This document shows positions 43,537 through 52,491 of a DNA stretch of 64,000 bases, piece by piece; position 1 is the stretch's first letter, and each line of letters starts with the position of its first letter. The stretch spans positions 9,223,703-9,287,702 of the forward strand of contig CP016211.1 in the NCBI GenBank assembly GCA_001931535.1, in the 5' to 3' direction. Position numbers and translations under genes: made by a program. This stretch comes from Minicystis rosea (GTDB lineage: Bacteria; Myxococcota_A; Polyangia; Polyangiales; Polyangiaceae). The notes below the pieces were generated by a model that made no database searches, was not told the origin of the DNA, and worked only from the letters and a program-made list of their open reading frames with translations.

Positions 43537-43995
43537 ATGATGAAGGCAACCCTGTTCCTGTTCGGCGCCGTCGGCGCGCTCACGATGATGGCCGCACCGG
43601 CCTGCTCCTCCGTCGAGACCTCGCCCGGCGGCGGCAGCGGAGGCGGCGCTGCAGGCGGTGGAGCCGCCGGTGGCGGCGGCGGCGGAACGCCGACGGACTG
43701 CATGCCGGCGTTGCCGGCCTTGTCCCCGACGTGTCCCGATACGCCCACGGCCGAGTCGGCTTTTACGAGCCTGCAGAGCGCATGTGGCCTAACCAGCAGC
43801 GATCTCGATGGCTCCAATCCCCAAAACCCCACCCTCACCGCGACGGGCAAGGCGAAGCTGTGCGCGAGCTGTGAATGCCAGCAAAAGGCTTTTGACTACT
43901 ACGCGCTCTACGCGAACTGCACGGCGAGCATCGAAGCGGGCAACACCGCGCTGGCGAAGAACACCCATGACGATGCCGTAGCCTGCAACGAGTGA
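43537..43995 (+). CDS. Small Cys-rich lipoprotein
   Basis: A 152-residue lipoprotein. The signal (ATLFLFGAVGALTMMAAPAC) is followed by a Gly-rich linker (GGGSGGGAAGGGAAGGG). The C-terminal domain of about 90 residues has six Cys, including CASCECQQKAFDYYALYANC, suggesting a disulfide-stabilised helical fold. ATG 43537 and 43540 are adjacent. I do not recognise a family; a second lipoprotein at 55482 has a similar build (short Gly linker, Cys-rich domain). Confidence 0.82.
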   Translation: MMKATLFLFGAVGALTMMAAPACSSVETSPGGGSGGGAAGGGAAGGGGGGTPTDCMPALPALSPTCPDTPTAESAFTSLQSACGLTSSDLDGSNPQNPTLTATGKAKLCASCECQQKAFDYYALYANCTASIEAGNTALAKNTHDDAVACNE

Positions 43996-44436
43996 AAGAA
44001 GCACCCTTCGCAGCAGCGCAATCGCGAACCTCACCGGACTGACGCCCCGTCGCAGGCCGGTAGCCAGCGCAAACGGGCTCGCAACGTCGAGCCCAATCGC
44101 TCCGCCGTCAGGTTGACGTCCTATCCGAAGGACGAGTCGACCAAAGGCCTCGACCCTCATCAGCGCATTCGAACGGATCGTCCAGCACGAGACATCATGA
44201 CCGGCTACCAGGCTGAGTCGTGGGGAGCCCGCCGTCCGCGAGGCCGGATGACCTCGCACTCCCGCTCTGCGGTCGCACGGTCGGGGTGAGCCCGCGGACC
44301 GCGCTCCTCGCAACCGCCAAACGATGCTGATGCACTCCCGCCTTCACAAGGCATCGACGAGCTCGATTCCGAGCGCGGCGAGCCGGCGGACGGGTGGATT
44401 GCGTGTGGGCTTCTGCGTGCTAGCCGGAAGCGGCTC
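43996..44436. other. Intergenic region with dispersed repeat
   Basis: About 440 bases. It contains GTAGCCAGCGCAAACGGGCT (44061-44080) continuing to CGCAACGTC, which recurs at 50477-50504. Minus-strand ORFs across it have poor codon bias. The promoter of the hybrid kinase should be at the right end. Confidence 0.4.
44061..44100. repeat. Dispersed 40-base repeat, copy 1
   Basis: The first 29 bases match 50477-50504 except for one extra A, and the next ten are similar (GAGCCCAATCG against ATGCCCTATCG). A shorter relative, GTAGCCGATGCAAACGGG, is at 56857-56874. All three lie at or next to gene ends. Confidence 0.75.
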
Positions 44437-47013
44437 GTGTCTCGTGCAACAGCGCCGTGCGCAGTGACTCCGGACCTGACGAGATTGTCTGTCTCCAAGC
44501 TCTCCCGAAAGGCCCGCGACGCGCCCCCCTCCTCCGCGGGTGAGGCGGACGGTGCGACGCAGAGGCAGCTCGAGGCCCTCAACGAGGCGACCGCCGCCAT
44601 CTCCAGGGCCGCGGGCGTGCAGGCGATCCTCGCGGCCGCCGCCGGTGCGGCGCTCGGGCTCGTGCGCGCACGGACGTGCACGGCATGGGCGCTCGATCCC
44701 CGGAGCGGCGGCGAGCGCGCCGCGACCGCCTGCTCGGATCCCCGCGCGTCGGGCCGTGAGCCGGCGAAGGCGCTCGATGCGTGCCCGCTGCGCGCGCATG
44801 TCCTGAAGGCGCGGGCGCCGCTGCGGCTCGACGCAGCCGACCTCGAGGTGGGCGCGCTCGGCGGCGCGACGGGCGAGCGATCGCGGGGCAGCTATCTGGC
44901 GGTGCCGCTCCTCGCGCGGAGCGGCGAGGTCCTCGGCCTCCTCGAGCTCGTCGACGCGAGCCGGGGCGCGTTCACCGCGCCGGATGAGTCCCTCGTCGTG
45001 CAGCTCGCGCAGGCGACGGCGGCCGCCGTCGAGAGCGAGCAGCAACGCGAGACCTCTCAGCGCGAGCTGGATCGCCTGCGCCAGGCGCTCGCGGCGGCCG
45101 AGGTGGGAACGTGGAGCGTCGACCTGAAGACCGGGCTCGACACGCGCGACGGCAGCTTGAACGAGATCCTGGGCTTCGCACCCGTCGAGTCGACATTGCC
45201 GATGGGGGACTTCTTCGCGTGCGTCCACCCCGACGACCAGCGGCGCGCGCAGAGGGCGATCGAGCGCACGCTGGAGACGCGGGAGCCGTACGTGATCGAG
45301 CTCCGCATCGTCCGCCCCGACGGCGCGATCCGCTGGATCCGCGACAAGGGACAGGTCCTCGTGGGCGCCGACGGGAAGGCCGAGCGCGTCACGGGCGTGG
45401 CGTGCGACATCACCGAGACGAGGTACCTGAAGGAGCGCCGCGATCAGTTCCTCGTCCAGCTCCAGACCTCGCTCTCCGCGTCGCTCGTGGGCACGTACAT
45501 CCGCGATTGCCGCACGGGACACGTCGATGCGGACGAAGGGCTCGTGCGCCTCTTCGACCTCGCGCCGGGCATGACGGTGAGCGTCGACGACTACGCATCC
45601 CGCATCCACCCCGATGACCGCGACGCCTGGATACGCATGGTGAACCGCTGCTCGCAGGCGGGCAGCGCGTGCGCGAGCGAGTATCGCGTGGTGTGGCCGG
45701 ATGGCAGCGTCCACTGGGTCCTCGACAAGGGGGAGCTCATCTTCGATGCCGAGGGGAACCACCTCTACACCGCGGGCGCGTGCGTCGAGGTCACCTACCG
45801 GCGCCAAGTCGAGGCGGAGCGCGAAGAGCTCCTCCAGCGTGAGCGCGAGGCCCGCCGCGCGGCGGAGGAGGCGAGCCGCGCCAAGGACGAGTTCCTCGTC
45901 ACGCTCTCTCACGAGCTCCGGACCCCGCTCACGGCGGTCCTGGGTTGGGCGCAGATCCTCCGCGCCGGGCGCCTCGACGTGCAGCGCGTCCAGAAGGGCG
46001 TCGAGATCATCGAGCGGAACGCGCGCGCGCAGGCGATGCTGATCGAGGATCTGCTCGACGTCTCCCGCATCGTGACGGGCAAGATGCGCATGGCCCACGA
46101 GCTCGTGCCGCTCGCCGCGGTGGCGGAGGCGGCGATCGAGACGATCCGGCCCGGCGCGGACACGAAGCGCATCGGCCTGCGCTTCGAGGTCGACGCGTCG
46201 GCGGGCGGGATCATGGGCGATCGCGACAGGCTCCAGCAGGTGGTGTGGAACCTGCTCTCGAACGCGGTGAAGTTCACGCCTCCGGGCGGGGACGTCGCCG
46301 TCCGCGTCGCGCGCGAGGGCCCGCACGCCGAGATCGTCGTCAGCGACACCGGCCGAGGGATCCCGGCGGGCTTCCTGCCCGTCGCGTTCGATCGCTTCCA
46401 GCAGGCCGAGTCGGGGCTGAAGCGCTCGCACGGCGGGCTCGGCCTCGGGCTCGCGATCGCGCGCCACATCGTCGAGCTGCACGGCGGCACCATCGAGGCG
46501 GAAAGCGAAGGCGAAGGCCGAGGCGCGCGCTTCACGGTGCGCTTGCCCGCGTGCGGTCCGGACCTCGCGCCCTCACCGGACGCGAAGGCGAGCGAGGAAG
46601 CCCGCGCGGCCGCGGTCGGTCTGCTGCCGCTCGCCGGGCTCACCGCGCTGGTGGTCGAGGACGAGGGAGACTCGCGCGATCTGATCTCCCTCATCCTCGA
46701 GCAGAACGGGGTGAAGGTCGTGACGGCGGCCTCCGCGAAGGATGCACGCGCCGCGCTCGCCTCGACCCTGCCGAACGTCATCGTCAGCGACATCGGCATG
46801 CCGCTCGAAGACGGGCTCACCTTCGTGACGGGCCTCCGGGCGCAGGGGCCACCGCTCGCATCGATCCCGGCCGTGGCGCTGACCGCGTACACGCAAACGG
46901 AAGAGCGCCGCCGCGCGCTCGCCGCCGGCTTCCAAGCCCACGTCGCCAAACCCATCGACGCCGCCCGCCTCGTGGCCGTGGTGCAGCACCTCGCGCGAGC
47001 GCACGCGGGTTAG
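44437..47013 (+). CDS. Hybrid sensor kinase GAF-PAS-PAS-HisKA-HATPase-REC
   Basis: About 858 residues, cytosolic. A GAF domain (residues 40-200, LEALNEATAAISRAAGVQAIL...GSYLAVPLLARSGEVLGLLEL) is followed by two PAS/PAC units (GTWSVDLKTGLDTRDGSLNEILG...IRWIRDKG and SLVGTYIRDCRTGHV...VHWVLDKG), a HisKA box (LVTLSHELRTPLTAVLGWAQ), a HATPase (VWNLLSNAVKFTPPGG, DTGRGIP, GGLGLGLAIA) and a C-terminal receiver (LVVEDEGDSRDLI, VIVSDIGMP, AHVAKPID). The start is uncertain: GTG 44437 is the longest, GTG 44464 and TTG 44485 are others. Signal unknown. Similar in its kinase core to the hybrid at 62241. Confidence 0.92.
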   Translation: MSRATAPCAVTPDLTRLSVSKLSRKARDAPPSSAGEADGATQRQLEALNEATAAISRAAGVQAILAAAAGAALGLVRARTCTAWALDPRSGGERAATACSDPRASGREPAKALDACPLRAHVLKARAPLRLDAADLEVGALGGATGERSRGSYLAVPLLARSGEVLGLLELVDASRGAFTAPDESLVVQLAQATAAAVESEQQRETSQRELDRLRQALAAAEVGTWSVDLKTGLDTRDGSLNEILGFAPVESTLPMGDFFACVHPDDQRRAQRAIERTLETREPYVIELRIVRPDGAIRWIRDKGQVLVGADGKAERVTGVACDITETRYLKERRDQFLVQLQTSLSASLVGTYIRDCRTGHVDADEGLVRLFDLAPGMTVSVDDYASRIHPDDRDAWIRMVNRCSQAGSACASEYRVVWPDGSVHWVLDKGELIFDAEGNHLYTAGACVEVTYRRQVEAEREELLQREREARRAAEEASRAKDEFLVTLSHELRTPLTAVLGWAQILRAGRLDVQRVQKGVEIIERNARAQAMLIEDLLDVSRIVTGKMRMAHELVPLAAVAEAAIETIRPGADTKRIGLRFEVDASAGGIMGDRDRLQQVVWNLLSNAVKFTPPGGDVAVRVAREGPHAEIVVSDTGRGIPAGFLPVAFDRFQQAESGLKRSHGGLGLGLAIARHIVELHGGTIEAESEGEGRGARFTVRLPACGPDLAPSPDAKASEEARAAAVGLLPLAGLTALVVEDEGDSRDLISLILEQNGVKVVTAASAKDARAALASTLPNVIVSDIGMPLEDGLTFVTGLRAQGPPLASIPAVALTAYTQTEERRRALAAGFQAHVAKPIDAARLVAVVQHLARAHAG

Positions 47014-47155
47014 GTGCTGCTCGGCCTCGGGGTCACGAAGAGGGTGAAGGCGTTTTACGAGGTGGAGCGGAAAAGCGCGAGCGCTCGAGGAGGAGCGCTC
47101 GCGGAGGAGGGCTGGCCGAAGCTCAGGTCGTCGGCGGCGGCGAGCGGTGACGCGC

Positions 47156-48517
47156 TCACTCCCGCACCCGCGCCCGCAGCGGCGAGCGCAAATAGCGAAG
47201 CAGCGGGTCTTCGGGCATGAATCGCAGGCCCGCGCAGGCCTGGTGCGAGGACGCCGCGGCGGCGTATCCGATGCCGCAGCCCGACACCCCGATCCCGCCG
47301 GAGACCTCGGGCCGGCGCGCGCCTCGCGCGATGCGAAGCTCTTGCGAAAGGGCCTCGAGGCGAGCGCGCAGTCGGGCTTCGTACACCCCCGCATGCTCGC
47401 GCAACGCCCGCGCGAGCGCGGGGTCGTGCGTGCGCGCCGCGCGGGCTCGTAGCGCGGCCACGAGCTCCCCCAGGCCCGGGGTCGCGCCGTCGACGCGCGG
47501 ACACCGGAGCGCGTGCCCCCAGCGCTGCAATTCGCCCTCGTCCGTCAGGTCCCTCACGCGCGCGGCGACGGCTTGGACCACGGACCCGTTCCAGTCGCTT
47601 TCGTGCACGGCACGCAGGGCCGCGTAGCCCTGAGGCTCCCCGGACGTGAGCACCCGCAGGAGCCGTTGCTGGGCGAAGGAGCGGACCTCCTCCGGGTAGA
47701 ACCAGGCGTGCCGGAGCACCGCCGCGGCCGCGAGGGTGACCTCCGGAAGAGCACCCTCCAGTCGTTGCCGGAAGAATTCGGTCGATTCCGGGTACCGCGC
47801 GGCGGCGTGCCAGAGCGCCTCGCGCGCCTCGGGCGTCCCTGCTCCTTTCAGCGCCGCTTGGGATGGCTCGAACCCTGCCGTCCACACCAGCGCGCGTTGC
47901 CCGCGTTCGAGCCCGTTGCCGCACCCATACGACTGCGCGGCGATCACCCGGTCGGACAGCGCGCGCGTTTCGTCCTCGCCCAGGCCCTCGACGTCGAAGG
48001 TCGACCGCGCCAGGAGCGTCGCTCCGCCGGGCCCCTGCCCCGCGGTCGCCGGAACGTTCCAGCGATAGCGCCCCGGAGGCAGGGGCGGCACTTCCCCACG
48101 GAAGCCCTCATCGAAGCCCTCCGGAGAGGTCACGGTCAGACGCGCGCTCTGCCCGGGCGACAGGCTCGAGAAGGCCGGCACGTCGATCGCGATCCGCACC
48201 GGCATGCAGCGCCACCGACCGTCGGAGCCCAGGCGTTCGAGCGGGCTCGCACAGCCTCGCAGCCGATGCGTGGTCCCGTGGTCGAGCCCCAGACGCACCG
48301 GGCCGTCGGTCGTATTGGTCAAGCGCCACGCGGACGGGTCGTCGCCCTCGAGCGCCAGGGTGAGCGCCGGGGGCGGGGGCGCAGGGGGCGGCGGCGGCGT
48401 TGGAGCAGGTGCGGGGAACACGGGCGCCGCCACGCGCGTCGAGGGCACGGAGCGGGCGCAACCAAGGCTCGCGAGCAGTACCAGCGGCACGGAAGCAAGG
48501 CGGATGGCGCGTCGCAT
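47156..48517 (-). CDS. Lipoprotein with Pro-rich linker and helical repeat domain
   Basis: A 453-residue lipoprotein. Signal MRRAIRLASVPLVLLASLGC ends in the lipobox ASLGC. A Pro-rich linker (PAPAPTPPPPPAPPPP) leads to a beta domain of about 130 residues (WRLTNTTDGPVRLGLDHG, GRYRWNVPATAG), then an all-helical part with HEAT-like pairs (PEAREALWHAAARYPES, VTLAAAAVLRHAWFYPEEV). The C-terminus has a Gly/Cys patch (SGGIGVSGCGIGYAAAASS). The family is not recognised. The stop is opposite the kinase at 44437-47013, 143 bases away. Confidence 0.83.
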   Translation of the reverse strand: MRRAIRLASVPLVLLASLGCARSVPSTRVAAPVFPAPAPTPPPPPAPPPPALTLALEGDDPSAWRLTNTTDGPVRLGLDHGTTHRLRGCASPLERLGSDGRWRCMPVRIAIDVPAFSSLSPGQSARLTVTSPEGFDEGFRGEVPPLPPGRYRWNVPATAGQGPGGATLLARSTFDVEGLGEDETRALSDRVIAAQSYGCGNGLERGQRALVWTAGFEPSQAALKGAGTPEAREALWHAAARYPESTEFFRQRLEGALPEVTLAAAAVLRHAWFYPEEVRSFAQQRLLRVLTSGEPQGYAALRAVHESDWNGSVVQAVAARVRDLTDEGELQRWGHALRCPRVDGATPGLGELVAALRARAARTHDPALARALREHAGVYEARLRARLEALSQELRIARGARRPEVSGGIGVSGCGIGYAAAASSHQACAGLRFMPEDPLLRYLRSPLRARVRE

Positions 48518-48636
48518 CGGACGGGCGCCGACACCGACCGCGCGGGGAAGTTCCTGCGGTCGCTCGGCCCCGTTGGCACCGGCTCGGACGCCCTTCGACG
48601 TCTCGGTCCCGAAGGTCGCCGCGTGGGCGCCGTCGC

Positions 48637-49464
48637 TCACGAAAGCGGCGTGGTCACGCGCGACGAGCTGCGGGCAGGTGCGCCGCCGTCGCGCTGGCCC
48701 GACGCGCCTTGCAGCTCACGGAGGAGCGCGCGCGGCGTCGCGCCGGCGATCTCGCGGAACTCGGCGATGAGGTGTGCCTGATCGTAGTAGCCCGTCGCGA
48801 CGGCGATGTCGGCCCAGCTTGCGTGGTTGTTCTCGCTCGCGGCGCGCAGGGCGCGATGGAAGCGTGCGAGCTTGGCGAACGCCTTGGGGCCCATGCCGAC
48901 GGCTTCGCGGAAGACGCGACGGAGGTTCCGGTCGCTCACGCCGAGATCGCCGGCGACGGTGTTCACGTTGGCGGTCCCCAGCCTCTCGGCAGCGTCGAGC
49001 ACGAGACGCGCGTGCTCGGGGCGGGCGTCCCGCGTGGCGAGGCGCTCGGCGACCGCACGCTCCAAGAGCCGAGCCGCCTCGACCATGTCGCGCGCGCAGG
49101 CGAGCCGATCGGTGAGCCGGCGCGTGGCCGCGTCACCCCACAGATCTTCGAGCGGCACGATGCGTCCGGCGATCTCCGAGGCGTGCACGCCCAGCACCGC
49201 TTCGTGCATGCCCAAACGAAGCCGTGCCATCACGATCCTCTGCCCGCCGCGGATGAGCTTTCGATGGGCCTGCTCGCGCACGCCGATCGCGTGCAGGTCC
49301 AGGCCACTTCGCGTCGACGGCCCGAAGCGAGCCACGAGGTGGGGCTCCGCACGCGGGATCGAGACCCGCGGCATGTCGACGTTGCACTCGTCCACGAACA
49401 GCGCCGCCAGGGCGGACGCGCTCGATGCGCTCGGCGCGATGGGATCGTGGCAAACCGCGAGCAT
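48637..49464 (-). CDS. AraC-family transcription regulator
   Basis: A 275-residue regulator. The C-terminal 100 residues form the two helix-turn-helix motifs: VNTVAGDLGVSDRNLRRVFREAVGMGPKAF in overlapping parts and SWADIAVATGYYDQAHLIAEFREIAGATPRAL. The N-terminal domain (ARFGPSTRSGLDLHAIGVREQAHRK) is a cupin-like sensor of the DUF6597 type. ATG 49464 has no strong Shine-Dalgarno. It is divergent from an NAD-dependent epimerase-like gene 99 bases away, its probable target. Confidence 0.93.
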   Translation of the reverse strand: MLAVCHDPIAPSASSASALAALFVDECNVDMPRVSIPRAEPHLVARFGPSTRSGLDLHAIGVREQAHRKLIRGGQRIVMARLRLGMHEAVLGVHASEIAGRIVPLEDLWGDAATRRLTDRLACARDMVEAARLLERAVAERLATRDARPEHARLVLDAAERLGTANVNTVAGDLGVSDRNLRRVFREAVGMGPKAFAKLARFHRALRAASENNHASWADIAVATGYYDQAHLIAEFREIAGATPRALLRELQGASGQRDGGAPARSSSRVTTPLS

Positions 49465-49563
49465 GTGACGATCTGACGCTGTACGCGGCGGCCCCGCAAG
49501 CATTCGTGCGTGCTTGGCCGTTTCTTCCAATCTGCCGCGAGCGCCGATGGACATGCTCCGCAC

Positions 49564-50394
49564 ATGAAAATCCTCGTCACCGGAGCGACCGGAAAGGTCG
49601 GGAGTCGGCTCGTCAAACATCTCGCCCAACGCGGCGACCGTGTGCGCGCCCTCGTGCGCGCCCCGGAGCGCGCCGAAGGGCTGCGCCACGACCACATCGA
49701 GCTTGCCAAGGGCGATCTGCTCGATGCGGGCTCGCTCTCGGCGGCGGTGCGCGACGTCGATGCCGTCGTCCACTGCGCCGCCTTCTTCCGTGGCGCGACC
49801 GCCGAGCAAGCGCACGCCGTCAACGACCTCGGCACGCAGCACCTCGCGCACGCCGCGCGCGCCGCCGCCGTGAAGCGCTTCGTCTTCACGAGCACCGGCC
49901 TGGTCTACGGCTCGACCGGCGGTCGCTTGGCGAGCGAGGACGACCCCTGCGCACCGACGGCGGCGTACCCGGTGAGCAAGCTCGCCGCCGAGCGCTTCCT
50001 CCTCGCGCTCGAAGGGCTCGACGTGCGCGTGCTCCGACTTCCGTTCGTGTACGGCGACGGCGACCCGCACATCGAAGAGGTCGCCCAGATGATGCGCGCC
50101 CTCTCGCCGACCCAACGCATGTCGATCGGCCACCACGCCGATGTCGCGCAGGCCGTCGCCCGCTTGCTCGATGCCCCTTCGCCCGCGCACCGCATCTACA
50201 ACGTGGTCGACGACGAAGCCCCCGAGCTCGCGACGCTGTTCGCCGCGGTGGGCGCGCCGCCGCCGGATGGCTCGGATCCCGAACGCGGGCGTCCGTTCGA
50301 CGCCGCCCTCGATGGTCGTCGCATCCGCGAAGACCTCGGCTTCAAACCCAAGTTCCCTCGCCTCGCAGATGCGATCGCCTCGGGCGCGCTTTGA
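49564..50394 (+). CDS. NAD(P)-dependent epimerase/dehydratase (extended SDR)
   Basis: A 276-residue oxidoreductase. The cofactor loop is GATGKVG (residues 7-13), followed by VHCAAFF, the catalytic Ser in TSTGLVYGS and Tyr-x3-Lys in YPVSK. Length and motifs match atypical or extended SDRs acting on nucleotide sugars, sterols or flavonoid-like substrates; the substrate is not predictable. ATG 49564 begins MKILVTGATGKVGSR. Divergent from the AraC regulator, followed by a strong hairpin at 50446. Confidence 0.93.
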   Translation: MKILVTGATGKVGSRLVKHLAQRGDRVRALVRAPERAEGLRHDHIELAKGDLLDAGSLSAAVRDVDAVVHCAAFFRGATAEQAHAVNDLGTQHLAHAARAAAVKRFVFTSTGLVYGSTGGRLASEDDPCAPTAAYPVSKLAAERFLLALEGLDVRVLRLPFVYGDGDPHIEEVAQMMRALSPTQRMSIGHHADVAQAVARLLDAPSPAHRIYNVVDDEAPELATLFAAVGAPPPDGSDPERGRPFDAALDGRRIREDLGFKPKFPRLADAIASGAL

Positions 50395-50445
50395 CCGCGC
50401 GCCCGAGTGACGCCCCTTCCGACGTCGGAGCTGTTCGCGCCCTGA

Positions 50446-50469
50446 CCGCCTTTGCTACGGCAAAGGCGG
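50446..50469. terminator. Hairpin with UNCG tetraloop between convergent genes
   Basis: CCGCCTTTGC, loop TACG, GCAAAGGCGG: a perfect 10-base-pair stem closed by C(UACG)G, one of the most stable RNA tetraloops. It lies 52 bases after the SDR stop and 80 bases beyond the stop of the minus-strand chitosanase, and is symmetric, so it may end both transcripts. No T-tract. Confidence 0.7.
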
Positions 50470-50476
50470 AGAGCGG

Positions 50477-50515
50477 GTAGCCGCGCAAACGGGCTCGCAA
50501 CGTCATGCCCTATCG
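50477..50515. repeat. Dispersed 40-base repeat, copy 2
   Basis: GTAGCCGCGCAAACGGGCTC and the following GCAACGTC match the copy at 44061 with one base missing. It follows the hairpin at 50446 directly, so hairpin and repeat may form one element here. Confidence 0.75.
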
Positions 50516-50548
50516 TTCGGCACGTCGCCGCGATCCACGCACCGCGCT

Positions 50549-51400
50549 TCAGTTCTCCTGCAGCAATTGCTTCGCGCGCGCCGTGCCTACGGAGATCGCG
50601 GCGGCGTGGCTCTCGATCGGGCTCGCCACGGCGCTCGCGCCCGTGAACGCGATGTACGTCACCGGCCCATCCGTTCCGCCGAACGATGGATCCGGATCGA
50701 TCCCCAGCTCCTTGGCCATCGCATACGACGCCTCGCCGATGATGTCTTTCGGGCCCTCGTCCCCGAACACTCCATAGGCGAGCTTCCCCTTGTAGATGAC
50801 CGCGATGACGCTCCCGAGATCGAGCCCCACCGCCTGGTAATCGAGCTTGTTCGACGGCAGCGGCACCACCACGAAGGGCAGCGTCGCCGCGTCCAGCGGA
50901 TCACCATTGGAGTCCGTCGCGCTCGTCTGATCCTGATACGCCGGATCAACGTCGATGTTGCACTGCGCGCTCATCTTCCCATCGCAGTCGACATCCATGT
51001 CGGCCTGCCAATACACGGCCCCTTTGAGACCGCACACCGCGACCGTCGCGCTCGCGCTGTCTTCGTCGGTCTTGTAGAGCCCCGTCGAGATCTGATTGCA
51101 GCTCCCGAGCTTGGCCAGGAGATCGGCCGCCGTCGGGTCACCGCTCGGGGCGCCGCCCGTGCCCGCGCCGCCGGCCCCCGCCCCGCTGCTGCTGCTGCTG
51201 CTCGTCGTGCTACTGCTCGCGCTGCTGCTCGAGCCGCCGAGGCCTCCAGTCGTCGCGCTGCTGCTGCTCGAGCCGCCGGTGCCCTGGCCGCCGCCGCCGC
51301 TCGTCGTGCTCGATCCGCACGCCGAGAGCAGCACCACGAGAGCACCGGACAGCATCCGCGCATCGGAGATCCTCTTCATCGCTCCACGCACCCTCGTCAT
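50549..51400 (-). CDS. Secreted GH75 chitosanase-like lipoprotein
   Basis: A 283-residue protein. Signal and lipobox SGALVVLLSAC are followed by a Ser/Gly linker (residues 30-85, runs of SSSSSS). The GH75 (fungal-type chitosanase) domain spans about 90-275: CNQISTGLYKTDED, VYWQADMDVDCDG with the candidate catalytic Asp near residue 136, VVPLPSNKLDYQAVGLDLG, and AYGVFGDEGP with the candidate Glu215. GGAGGTG precedes ATG 51400; ATG 51379 is an internal alternative. The enzyme should hydrolyse beta-1,4-glucosamine chains, likely from fungal or other environmental chitosan, at the cell surface. Confidence 0.93.
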   Translation of the reverse strand: MTRVRGAMKRISDARMLSGALVVLLSACGSSTTSGGGGQGTGGSSSSSATTGGLGGSSSSASSSTTSSSSSSGAGAGGAGTGGAPSGDPTAADLLAKLGSCNQISTGLYKTDEDSASATVAVCGLKGAVYWQADMDVDCDGKMSAQCNIDVDPAYQDQTSATDSNGDPLDAATLPFVVVPLPSNKLDYQAVGLDLGSVIAVIYKGKLAYGVFGDEGPKDIIGEASYAMAKELGIDPDPSFGGTDGPVTYIAFTGASAVASPIESHAAAISVGTARAKQLLQEN

Positions 51401-51423
51401 CGCCCACCTCCGCCCCTCCGATG

Positions 51424-51660
51424 CTACGCGAGGTCGAACGGAAACCCACGCTCCCGATCACTGGTGAAGAACCGAACATCGGGCCCGATCCTCGACGCGG
51501 GTTTGCCACCGACGACGAGCAGCGTCGGCCTCGCCTCGATACCAAAGCTCACATGGGGAGCCCCGTCGCGATAAAGATTCAGCAGCACCGCATCGAGCGC
51601 CGCTCATGGAACAGGAGGAATCCATCCTCGATGGGCAACCGAGCCGGCGCGGACGCCGCA
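51424..51660 (-). pseudogene. 3' remnant of an unknown gene, frameshifted
   Basis: On the minus strand, a frame from GTG 51588 to TAG 51424 reads LLNLYRDGAPHVSFGIEARP, then TLLVVGGKPASRIGPDVRFF, 54 residues with a natural ending (RGFPFDLA). The neighbouring frame just upstream reads ARLPIEDGFLLFHERRSM before a stop. Joined, they look like the C-terminus of one protein broken by an indel near 51590-51605. I do not recognise the family. It lies between the chitosanase and rsmG, 24 bases upstream of the chitosanase start, so the chitosanase promoter must lie within or beyond it. Confidence 0.38.
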
Positions 51661-51738
51661 AACCCATCCGCACGGAGCGGGCGGTCGTGCCGGGGGGCTC
51701 ATCGCGTTCGCGCGCTCGTGCTAAGTGCGGGCGCGCCG

Positions 51739-52422
51739 ATGACGCACACACCGCGACGTTCCCCTCTCCTGCTGCCGGCGGCTCCGCCGCTCGCGGTGCC
51801 TGCCGATCTCGGGGCACGCCTGACGGCGCTCGGCGTCGCGCTCGACGAGCCTGCCGTCGCGAAGCTCGCCTCGTTTCTCGCGCTGCTCCTGGCGATGAAC
51901 GAGCAGATGAACCTCACGGCCATCACCACGCCGGAGGCCGCCTGGTCGCGTCATGCGCTCGATGCGCTGAGCCTCGTGCCTCACCTCGCCGCTCTTCCTG
52001 CGGGCGCCCGCGTGCTCGACGTGGGCTCGGGCGGCGGTGTGCCGGGGCTCCCGATCGCCATCGCCCGGCCCGACCTGCAGGTCACGCTGCTCGATGCCAC
52101 CGAGAAGAAGATCGCCTTCCTGTCCGCCGCCGCCGCCGCGCTCGGCCTCGCGAACGTGAAGACCGTGTGCGGTCGCGCCGAGGCGATCGACGATGGCCCC
52201 CGCTTCGACGCCGTGACGGCGCGCGCCGTCGCCAAGATCGCGACCCTCCTCGCCTGGACGGCCCCGTTTTGCAAGCCGGGCGGGCGCCTTCTCTTCATCA
52301 AAGGCGAGCGCGCCGAGAGCGAGCTGAACGAGGCGAAGAACGAGCTGCGTCGTTTTCGTTGCACGCACGAGCAGACGACGCTCACGCCGACCGGACGCGT
52401 CGTCGTCCTCCGGGTCGGCTGA
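51739..52422 (+). CDS. rsmG: 16S rRNA (guanine527-N7)-methyltransferase RsmG
   Basis: A 227-residue methyltransferase. The SAM-binding motif is VLDVGSGGGVPGLPIAIARP, followed by VTLLDATEKKIAFL and the conserved VTARAVAKIATLLAW. The N-terminal helical region has LLAMNEQMNLTAIT, a GidB hallmark. The enzyme methylates G527 of 16S rRNA in the cytosol; loss gives low-level streptomycin resistance in other bacteria. ATG 51739 was chosen (MTHTPRRSP); in-frame codons upstream would add a basic extension without support. It is not beside mnmG/parA as in many bacteria. Confidence 0.95.
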   Translation: MTHTPRRSPLLLPAAPPLAVPADLGARLTALGVALDEPAVAKLASFLALLLAMNEQMNLTAITTPEAAWSRHALDALSLVPHLAALPAGARVLDVGSGGGVPGLPIAIARPDLQVTLLDATEKKIAFLSAAAAALGLANVKTVCGRAEAIDDGPRFDAVTARAVAKIATLLAWTAPFCKPGGRLLFIKGERAESELNEAKNELRRFRCTHEQTTLTPTGRVVVLRVG

Positions 52423-52491
52423 GCGGCGCTTCGTCGAGGCGCGATCGGAGGCGAGGCTGCTCCTGCCCCTCCGGTCGTGATACTGGATCTC

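Noticed and set aside
43789..44313. 174-residue minus ORF overlapping the Cys-rich lipoprotein
   Set aside because: Antisense to a lipoprotein with a proper signal; its DVASPFALATG segment is the translated dispersed repeat.
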